A stretch of 12,512 nt of DNA from an uncultured Clostridia bacterium (GTDB taxonomy: Bacteria > Bacillota > Clostridia > Oscillospirales > CAG-272), in NCBI GenBank assembly GCA_947367285.1, contig CANBDB010000032.1, forward strand, positions 1 through 12,512, given 5' to 3'. The notes under the pieces are model-generated. The model saw nothing but the letters and a program-made list of their open reading frames with translations. It made no database searches and had not been told where the DNA came from. Shown piece after piece: positions 7,730 through 12,512 of the stretch. Position 1 is the first letter of the stretch; every line of letters starts with the position of its first letter. The position numbers and the translations under genes are program-made.

Positions 7730-7731
7730 TT

Positions 7732-8832
7732 ATGGCAAATGTATCCTCAAGTAACGGTCTTGAAAAGTACCCGAAGCTCCGCTTTCCGCAATTTTCCAAC
7801 CCATATACGCAGTCTGTTTTAGGCGATGTTTTCGAATACGAAAGACCTGATGCTTACATCGTATCTTCAGAACAATATTCTGATATTTATCCGACTCCTG
7901 TTCTTACTGCAAATCAAGCTTTCATTCTTGGATATACCAATGAAGAACATGGGATCTATAATAAGGGCGAAGTCATATTGTTTGATGATTTTACTTGCGA
8001 TACTAAATTTGCGAACTTTCCATTCAAAGTGAAATCATCTGCTATGAAACTATTACGCACCAAGAATGGTCTGCCGATTTCATATGCTTACGAGTTGTTA
8101 AGATACATCAATTATAAGCCTGAAGGTCATGCCCGACATTGGATATCAATTATGCAACCATTAGAGGTCTGGTTGCCTCAAATTGACGAGCAGGAGAAGG
8201 TTGGAGAATTTCTTTCGAAAATAACCGAGAAAATTGATAAACAAAAGACTCTAATCGAACACCTCAAGAAATATAAAAGAGGACTCTTGGATGCTGTATT
8301 TAATCAAAAAATTCATGTTACCAAGGATAATGAAGAATGGCAAGAGTGTCGCATAGGAGATATTCTGAAAATATTACACGGACGAGATTATAAAGATTAT
8401 CAAGCCCCCGATGGTGAATATCCTGTTTTGGGAACAGGAGGCATTATAGATCACGCAACAAAATATCTTTGTGATTGGGCTTGCGTTTTAATCGGCAGAA
8501 AAGGAACTATTGACAAACCACAGTATATGGATACACCTTTTTGGACGGTTGACACTCTCTTTTACTCAAAACCGGAAGCCTTCCACAATCCAAAGTTCCA
8601 ATACTATTTATTTCAGACAATTAATTGGAAGAAATACAACGAAGCTTCGGGCGTTCCTTCGCAAAGTTCAAGCACAATCGAAGGAATAAGCGTTTATGTT
8701 CCAAATCTAAAAACGCAAGAAACCATCGCTCGTCTATTTTCAAATGTTGACGAATTGATTGAAAAACAGACCTCTATCTTGTCACAACTGCAAGAAAGCA
8801 AGAAAGGGTTGTTGCAACAACTTTTCATATAA
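7732..8832 (+). CDS. hsdS: Type I specificity subunit, currently expressed copy
   Basis: A 366-residue DNA-recognition subunit and the only hsdS here with a start codon and ribosome binding site (GGAGG at 7717-7721 inside the end of hsdM). Layout: a short leader with NGLEKYPKLRF at 8-18, encoded by the 5' recombination repeat; TRD1 about 27-148; a central conserved helix about 150-190 containing IEHLKKYKRG at 175-184, encoded by the central repeat; TRD2 about 205-325; and a C-terminal helix ending KKGLLQQLFI. Each TRD reads one half of a split DNA target and the helices set the gap between halves. The gene converges on the first silent cassette and the two overlap by 8 bases at their stops. 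No terminator lies between them. The target sequence cannot be derived from the protein alone. Which TRDs occupy this place is expected to change by inversion. Confidence 0.96.
   Translation: MANVSSSNGLEKYPKLRFPQFSNPYTQSVLGDVFEYERPDAYIVSSEQYSDIYPTPVLTANQAFILGYTNEEHGIYNKGEVILFDDFTCDTKFANFPFKVKSSAMKLLRTKNGLPISYAYELLRYINYKPEGHARHWISIMQPLEVWLPQIDEQEKVGEFLSKITEKIDKQKTLIEHLKKYKRGLLDAVFNQKIHVTKDNEEWQECRIGDILKILHGRDYKDYQAPDGEYPVLGTGGIIDHATKYLCDWACVLIGRKGTIDKPQYMDTPFWTVDTLFYSKPEAFHNPKFQYYLFQTINWKKYNEASGVPSQSSSTIEGISVYVPNLKTQETIARLFSNVDELIEKQTSILSQLQESKKGLLQQLFI
7752..7784 (+). repeat. 5' inversion repeat, expressed copy
   Basis: A 33-bp segment identical, in inverted orientation, to parts of the two silent cassettes (9966-9998 and 11226-11258). 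It encodes NGLEKYPKLRF in the same frame in all three copies, so recombination keeps the frame. The left half-arm ACGGT-CT-TGAAAAGT and core GAAGC-TCC-GCTT are intact, but the right arm of the dyad is eroded (AATTTTCC in place of ACTTTTCA). Confidence 0.95.
8257..8282 (+). repeat. Central inversion repeat, expressed copy
   Basis: A 26-bp segment between TRD1 and TRD2, encoding EHLKKYKRG, identical and inverted with respect to 9408-9433 and 10688-10713. Exchange here would replace TRD2 and the 3' end while keeping TRD1 and the frame. Confidence 0.93.
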
Positions 8833-10006
8833 ACAATTGCTGTAGCAATCCACTTTTAAGCGCAACAAGTTGATTCAACGTGTTTTCCTCTACTGCAATG
8901 TGAGTGTCTATTTTTAGAAGAAAATCCGCTATTTTTTGCCTTTCTTCAAGGCTTGGATAGTCGATGGGCATATCGGCAATATCATCACCGCTTATAGCGG
9001 TAAATGTGCCTCCTTGTTCGATGCGCTTCCAATATGGCTCATTACGTTCAAAGAAATAATACAAGAAATCGTTGTTATCCGAGTTGATTGCACAAACACC
9101 ACGCCCTAAACAAACCGTTCTATCTGCTCTACCGACAGAACCCACAGGGGCGCGTACAGAAAGAATAATAGAACCTTTCTCGCAAATTTTTGTAGGTTTG
9201 CTTGTATATCTTTGCGGACAAGTTATGCGATTTCTCATATCTGCGTTGCCTTGAACCAAAGGAATGCCAATTTGATCCGTGTTATAGGATTCCGAGTCGG
9301 GAGATTGTCCCATAGTTATTTTACAGATCTCTCCAACCGTTGTTTTAATCCAAGAAGGATTGTTCTTTGTTAAAGAAATCTTTCTGTCAAAAATCGCAAT
9401 AGATACACCTCTTTTATATTTCTTGAGGTGTTCTATAAGCTCACGTTGTTTTGCCATTTTATATTCAAGTAATTCAAGCATTGTGAGAATTTTCTGCTGT
9501 TCTGCATCTGAAGGATATGAGATGGAAATCTTCGAAAGTTCTTCTGCACGAACATGGACAACGGATTTGCCTTGTGCCACGCTTGATATTTGCTTGTTTA
9601 CTTTGTTTTTAACAACAAAGCTAACAAGTCGACCATCAACCTTTTGAGTGCGATAAATAAGCAAATCTCCTGCGAGAATAACGTCAGGAAGCATAATACA
9701 GGAAGCTGTTGCAATATCTTCCGGTGTTTCTCCCGAAGTCGGCATAATAACATCTCCGACTTTGCTATAAAATTGAGGCTCTACGACCTTATCGGTTCTT
9801 CTTTTGATTGAGCGAGTGACCTCACCGTAAGTTGTATAGAGTTCGCCGTATAGTACGAACGGAGTTCCTTCATCAGTTATATCGGCTTTTGATAACGGCG
9901 CACCTTTCATAAACGTACCCAAGTTTCCCAAGGTATCGGTTTTCCACGGTTCTGAAAAGTCCTTGAAGCGGAGCTTCGGGTACTTTTCAAGACCGTTAAT
10001 AGAGGA
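8825..10006 (-). CDS. hsdS: Silent type I specificity cassette 1
   Basis: An hsdS-type frame with TRD1, central helix, TRD2 and C-terminal helix, ending in GLLQQLFI like the expressed copy. It is open from 10006, just after a TAG at 10007-10009, but has no ATG or ribosome binding site where the expressed gene has them; the first possible start is a TTG at 9931, which would lose NGLEKYPKLRF. The frame matches the expressed copy through the 33-bp repeat (9966-9998) and the 26-bp repeat (9408-9433), and the TRDs between them are different sequences. I read it as a donor of TRDs, not a translated gene. In TRD2, GQSPDSESYN and GGTFTAISGDDI are typical HsdS features. It is also transcribed antisense by read-through from the operon, since the next rightward terminator is at 10038. 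Silence is inferred from the missing start. Confidence 0.88.
   Translation of the reverse strand, partial: SSINGLEKYPKLRFKDFSEPWKTDTLGNLGTFMKGAPLSKADITDEGTPFVLYGELYTTYGEVTRSIKRRTDKVVEPQFYSKVGDVIMPTSGETPEDIATASCIMLPDVILAGDLLIYRTQKVDGRLVSFVVKNKVNKQISSVAQGKSVVHVRAEELSKISISYPSDAEQQKILTMLELLEYKMAKQRELIEHLKKYKRGVSIAIFDRKISLTKNNPSWIKTTVGEICKITMGQSPDSESYNTDQIGIPLVQGNADMRNRITCPQRYTSKPTKICEKGSIILSVRAPVGSVGRADRTVCLGRGVCAINSDNNDFLYYFFERNEPYWKRIEQGGTFTAISGDDIADMPIDYPSLEERQKIADFLLKIDTHIAVEENTLNQLVALKSGLLQQLFI
9408..9433 (-). repeat. Central inversion repeat, silent cassette 1
   Basis: Exact 26-bp copy of 8257-8282 on the opposite strand and of 10688-10713 on the same strand. Pairing with the expressed copy inverts 1,177 bp and exchanges TRD2. 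Confidence 0.93.
9942..9998 (-). repeat. 5' inversion repeat and 51-bp dyad, silent cassette 1
   Basis: 57 bp identical to 11202-11258, of which 33 bp (9966-9998) also match the expressed hsdS. Positions 9946-9996 form a 51-bp dyad centred at 9971: outer arms ACGGT/ACCGT, next TGAAAAGT/ACTTTTCA, inner GAAGC/GCTTC around a TCC centre on the minus strand. This looks like a two-armed recombinase binding site. Confidence 0.93.
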
Positions 10007-10037
10007 CTATTTTCAACTGAATACGAACCTATCAAAG

Positions 10038-10081
10038 AAGGCTATAGTAGCAGCTTTTAGCTGTCCACTATAGCCTTTTTT
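10038..10081 (+). terminator. Strong terminator between the silent cassettes
   Basis: AAGGCTATAGT (10038-10048) pairs perfectly with ACTATAGCCTT (10067-10077); inside, CAGCT (10051-10055) pairs with AGCTG (10059-10063). Six T follow on the plus strand (10076-10081). It is the first rightward terminator after hsdS, so the operon transcript probably runs antisense through cassette 1 and stops here. It lies inside the larger inversion segments and outside the smaller ones, so its orientation depends on which inversion has occurred. Confidence 0.88.
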
Positions 10082-10090
10082 CGTAATGGA

Positions 10091-11290
10091 TTAAACAAAT
10101 ATATTCTTCATCATCGCCTTTTTATAATTCAGCAAATAGTAAAGAATTTCCTGTTCTCTTTGAAGTTTCAAATCGAAGTGAATAAATATATTCGCTATTT
10201 TATTTTGAATTTCAATAGGAGGACATTTGAATTTATAATTGCGGTATTGCTCTGCATTGATGCCGGGCTGTCCCGATCTTGTCGATTCGAGAACTACCCA
10301 TCGTTGATAACCAAGCGTTAGTGTATTTAGATACACAAAGTAACTGTTAAAATCGGGTTTTACAGAAGCCCTTATAAGGAAGCCTGCGTAATACAAATCT
10401 CCGTCACGAGAATCATAAATATAACTTTTTCCAACAGAAGCGCCTGTTCTTGCAAAAAGGATATCATTTTCCTCAACCTTGTATTTTGCTTCGGGAAGAT
10501 CAGACGGAGAAACACACTCTGTAGAAATATATTTGTGCGTTGACTCATCTATATCAGTAATACGGATATATTTATGTTTTCCGTCGTATTCAGTTGCTGC
10601 GGAGTTCATACCATAATCAAAGCCACAAGCAACATCTTGCATTAAAACTGTCTGCCACTCTTCTTTGTCTAAAAGTGAAGAAAGCAACCCTCTTTTATAT
10701 TTCTTGAGGTGTTCAACAAGAGTACGTTGTTTTTCGATTCGTTGATCCAAAGCCATCAAAAAATCAGCGATCTTCTCTTGTTCTGCAAGTGCAGGGATAC
10801 AAGTTTTAATCGTTTCGATTTGCGGATATTTGAGATTCCACGTGTCGGATGTCATTCCTTGTGAATTCTTGCGGAACTCGTTAATCAAACGGTGAGTCTT
10901 GAACAAAGCAGCAAAGAAGCCATTAGATATGGGAATTCGAGGTTTCAGAACGGTATACGCAGGGCTGACAATTCCATCCCAAGGAGAAATGCCATTCGCG
11001 CCTTGCCACATACGCATAGAGTTATAAACCATATCACCGGCACGAACAATTTTATAGTTGCTTTTGTCCTCACTTGAATTGTCTTTACCTTCGATATCGC
11101 TACGCATTTTTACGCCATCATTCATGGTAACGGAGAGCAATTCCATATCTTCCGCGCCACGCTCTGAACGTTCGCTATAGACGTCACCGATACGCACAGT
11201 ATTCCACGGTTCTGAAAAGTCCTTGAAGCGGAGCTTCGGGTACTTTTCAAGACCGTTACTTGAAGATAATACAAACCCCGTCCATCTCGT
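10091..11290 (-). CDS. hsdS: Silent type I specificity cassette 2
   Basis: A second start-less hsdS frame, open from 11290 after a TAA at 11291-11293. A GTG at 11197 could serve as a formal start but would again skip NGLEKYPKLRF, and no ribosome binding site fits. TRD1 spans the region with GMTSDTWNLKYP. The central helix contains KQRTLVEHLKKYKRG. TRD2 includes GMNSAATEYDGKHKYIRITD and ILFARTGASVGKSYIY, both typical of HsdS. Its 3' end differs from the other two copies: it ends in NYKKAMMKNIFV rather than GLLQQLFI. The repeats at 11226-11258 and 10688-10713 match the expressed gene exactly in inverted orientation. The last bases before the 33-bp repeat (TCAAG) also match the expressed copy. 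I interpret it as a TRD donor; it is probably not translated where it stands. Confidence 0.88.
   Translation of the reverse strand, partial: TRWTGFVLSSSNGLEKYPKLRFKDFSEPWNTVRIGDVYSERSERGAEDMELLSVTMNDGVKMRSDIEGKDNSSEDKSNYKIVRAGDMVYNSMRMWQGANGISPWDGIVSPAYTVLKPRIPISNGFFAALFKTHRLINEFRKNSQGMTSDTWNLKYPQIETIKTCIPALAEQEKIADFLMALDQRIEKQRTLVEHLKKYKRGLLSSLLDKEEWQTVLMQDVACGFDYGMNSAATEYDGKHKYIRITDIDESTHKYISTECVSPSDLPEAKYKVEENDILFARTGASVGKSYIYDSRDGDLYYAGFLIRASVKPDFNSYFVYLNTLTLGYQRWVVLESTRSGQPGINAEQYRNYKFKCPPIEIQNKIANIFIHFDLKLQREQEILYYLLNYKKAMMKNIFV
10688..10713 (-). repeat. Central inversion repeat, silent cassette 2
   Basis: Exact 26-bp copy of the central repeat. Pairing with 8257-8282 would invert 2,457 bp, carrying cassette 1 along, and give the expressed gene the TRD2 and unusual 3' end of cassette 2. 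Confidence 0.93.
11202..11258 (-). repeat. 5' inversion repeat and 51-bp dyad, silent cassette 2
   Basis: 57 bp identical to 9942-9998, with the same 51-bp dyad at 11206-11256. It ends only 61 bases before the recombinase start codon, so the recombinase promoter must lie in or next to this repeat. Pairing with 7752-7784 would invert 3,507 bp. Confidence 0.93.
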
Positions 11291-11319
11291 TTATGATTAT
11301 TTTGAAGGAGGTGGTCAAT

Positions 11320-12267
11320 ATGACTCAAAATACCCAATTTAAGACGGTCATAAACGAATGGTTAATCTCTAAAAAGCCAACGGTTACGCCGTCAACCCAC
11401 GCAAACTTCACCCTTATAGCCGAGAATCACTTGATTCCACACTTCGGTCGAACAAAGATCGGAAATCTCTCGGAAACAATGATTCAAGACTACATCTTCC
11501 ATCTGCACGAAAAAGGCAGATTGGATGCATCAGGCGGTCTGACCGTCAAGACGATCCGTGATGTGATCCTCGTCTTGCGATTGACCTTGTACCACGCCTA
11601 CAAAGAGCGTGCCATCCCTCTGCTCAATTGGGAGCTGATAGAGTATCCCAAAGAGTTAGGAATCAAGCGAGTGGTCTCACTCTCAAGGGAACAGGAACAA
11701 GAGCTGATCCAAGCCATCTACATGGATCTGAATCGACGAACCGCAGGCATCCTCGTGGCACTCTTTACAGGTGTGCGTATCGGCGAGCTGTGCGGCTTGC
11801 AGATGCAAGATATCTCGCTCGAAGGTAAGACGATCAACATCAACAAGACGGTGCAAAGGATTTACGACAAGAAGAAAGGAACTACATATCTTCACATCGG
11901 CCCCCCGAAAACGAAAACCTCGGCGAGAATCATACCGATACCGTCGCTCCTTTGCAATATCATCAAGAAGTTTTATACGGACAACCCTACGCACTACTTC
12001 TTGACAGGCAAGAGCAAGCCGACTGAGCCGAGAACATACCGCCAATTCTTCTCGCGCTTTATCAAGCGTAACGGTCTGCAAAAGGTGAAGTTCCATGAGA
12101 TCAGGCACACGTTTGCCGTCCGAGCAATCGAAATCCCGGAATTCGATATCAAGTCGCTTTCCGAAATCCTCGGACACAAGAACGTCTCCTTCACGCTCAA
12201 TGTCTACGGCAGCGCAAACATACAGCAGAAAGCAAAATGCATGAATCTGCTTAACGACCTGTTGTAA
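11320..12267 (+). CDS. Tyrosine recombinase, probable hsdS invertase
   Basis: A 315-residue site-specific recombinase. I chose the ATG at 11320 because a near-perfect AAGGAGGTG precedes it by 8 bases; an in-frame ATG at 11260 has no such site and touches the repeat. The N-terminal core-binding domain (about 5-95) is of the SAM-like type found in integrases. The catalytic domain carries the full set of residues: Arg153 in TGVRIGELCG, a Lys in the PPKTKTSARIIP hairpin (197 or 199), His259 and Arg262 in HEIRHTF, His286 in LGHKN, and the nucleophile Tyr296 in LNVYG. It lies next to the hsdS cassettes, has its own terminator and is not within the inverting segment. Family members at such loci invert DNA between short repeats, so it is the best candidate to flip the hsdS repeats. 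A role as integrase of a mobile element is the alternative. Confidence 0.93.
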   Translation: MTQNTQFKTVINEWLISKKPTVTPSTHANFTLIAENHLIPHFGRTKIGNLSETMIQDYIFHLHEKGRLDASGGLTVKTIRDVILVLRLTLYHAYKERAIPLLNWELIEYPKELGIKRVVSLSREQEQELIQAIYMDLNRRTAGILVALFTGVRIGELCGLQMQDISLEGKTININKTVQRIYDKKKGTTYLHIGPPKTKTSARIIPIPSLLCNIIKKFYTDNPTHYFLTGKSKPTEPRTYRQFFSRFIKRNGLQKVKFHEIRHTFAVRAIEIPEFDIKSLSEILGHKNVSFTLNVYGSANIQQKAKCMNLLNDLL

Positions 12268-12308
12268 CCTTCGCTCCCCCAAGATTTGGGGCGCAATAAA
12301 CAAAGAAT

Positions 12309-12339
12309 AAAGCATCGGTGAAATATCCGATGCTTTTTG
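12309..12339 (+). terminator. Terminator of the recombinase gene
   Basis: AAAGCATCGG (12309-12318) pairs with CCGATGCTTT (12327-12336) with an 8-base loop, and a run of five T follows at 12334-12338. A second hairpin without a T run, CCCCAA-GAT-TTGGGG at 12277-12291, precedes it just after the stop codon. Confidence 0.85.
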
Positions 12340-12385
12340 ATTCTAAAAAAGTTTAGTATTCCTACTAAAAATTTGTCAAAACCTC

Positions 12386-12414
12386 TTGTGTTTTTCCAAA
12401 AGATATGTTATAAT
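12386..12414 (+). promoter_or_regulatory. Promoter of the gene at the right edge
   Basis: -10 box TATAAT (12409-12414) with an upstream TG (extended -10); the -35 match TTGTGT (12386-12391) at 17 bases is weak. Directly downstream is TATCGCTAC (12417-12425), the same sequence at the same distance as in the promoter at 2179-2207. Confidence 0.75.
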
Positions 12415-12476
12415 AGTATCGCTACTAAATAGAAGTGCTACGATGACATATTTCGCATCTAAAGGAGGAACATATT

Positions 12477-12512
12477 TTGGCAAGAAATCGCAAGCCTACT
12501 CCAACGAAAACG
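12477..12512 (+). CDS. Start of an unidentified gene, truncated by the window
   Basis: A TTG start with AAAGGAGG ending about 8 bases upstream gives ARNRKPTPTKT after the initiator, a very basic N-terminus. Only 12 codons are visible, so the product cannot be named. Such basic beginnings occur in serine recombinases and other DNA-binding proteins, but that is only a hint. An ATG at 12443 opens a different frame that is also open to the window edge, but it lacks a ribosome binding site of similar quality. Confidence 0.5.
   Translation, partial: MARNRKPTPTKT

Noticed and set aside
8809..8849. Palindromic convergence point TTGTTGCAACAA and ATTGC/GCAAT as a terminator
   Set aside because: There is no T run on either strand, and the symmetry is explained by both genes encoding similar LLQQLFI ends.
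7752..11258. Repeated segments as a CRISPR array
   Set aside because: Copies are few, far apart, coding, and in mixed orientation; there are no regular spacers or cas genes.
11320..12267. Recombinase as integrase of an integrated phage or island
   Set aside because: No attachment-site repeats or phage genes are visible, and the inverted hsdS repeats next to it explain its presence better. It remains a minor alternative.

Overview
The window looks like a chromosomal stretch from a low-to-moderate G+C Gram-positive bacterium, most likely a gut-type Clostridia (Firmicutes/Bacillota). The reasons are strong AGGAGG-type ribosome binding sites, GTG and TTG starts, sigma-A-like promoters with 17-base spacers, intrinsic terminators with U-tracts, and a lipoprotein of the family that feeds carbohydrate ABC transporters. 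The genus cannot be named from the sequence.

Layout. (1) 1-1529, minus strand: most of a substrate-binding lipoprotein of an ABC importer, with its own promoter at 1585-1613. (2) 1530-2178: no gene, but two outward-facing terminators. (3) 2179-3026, plus strand: a consensus promoter, a leader that can fold into a 101-nt hairpin, an intrinsic terminator just before the ribosome binding site, a 153-residue SLOG/DUF1273-like protein, and a nested structured region ending in a terminator. (4) 3100-8832, plus strand: a promoter and a tightly packed operon of a small Cro/C1-type regulator, hsdR, hsdM and hsdS. (5) 8825-11290, minus strand: two further hsdS cassettes that are open but have no start codon of their own. 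(6) 11320-12338, plus strand: a tyrosine recombinase and its terminator. (7) 12386-12512: promoter, ribosome binding site and first 12 codons of another gene.

The main biology is a phase-variable type I restriction-modification locus. HsdM and HsdS form the methyltransferase, HsdR adds the ATP-driven translocase and nuclease, and HsdS sets the recognised sequence through two target recognition domains (TRDs). All three hsdS copies share an exact 33-bp segment near the 5' end and an exact 26-bp segment between the two TRDs. These are inverted between the expressed copy and each silent copy. Inversion at the 5' repeats would bring a silent TRD1 behind the only start codon and ribosome binding site, and inversion at the central repeats would swap TRD2. 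Up to 3 x 3 = 9 specificities are therefore predicted. The adjacent tyrosine recombinase is the likely catalyst. The arrangement resembles the pneumococcal ivr/SpnIII locus in logic, but both silent cassettes carry both repeats, and the recombinase lies outside the cassettes rather than between them. In the silent copies the 5' repeat sits in a 51-bp dyad whose right arm is eroded in the expressed copy.

The least explained part is the SLOG gene framed by two structured RNA segments next to the restriction locus. It could be a regulated gene with a leader, a gene overlapping a small RNA, or an undescribed defence-type module; the sequence alone does not decide.
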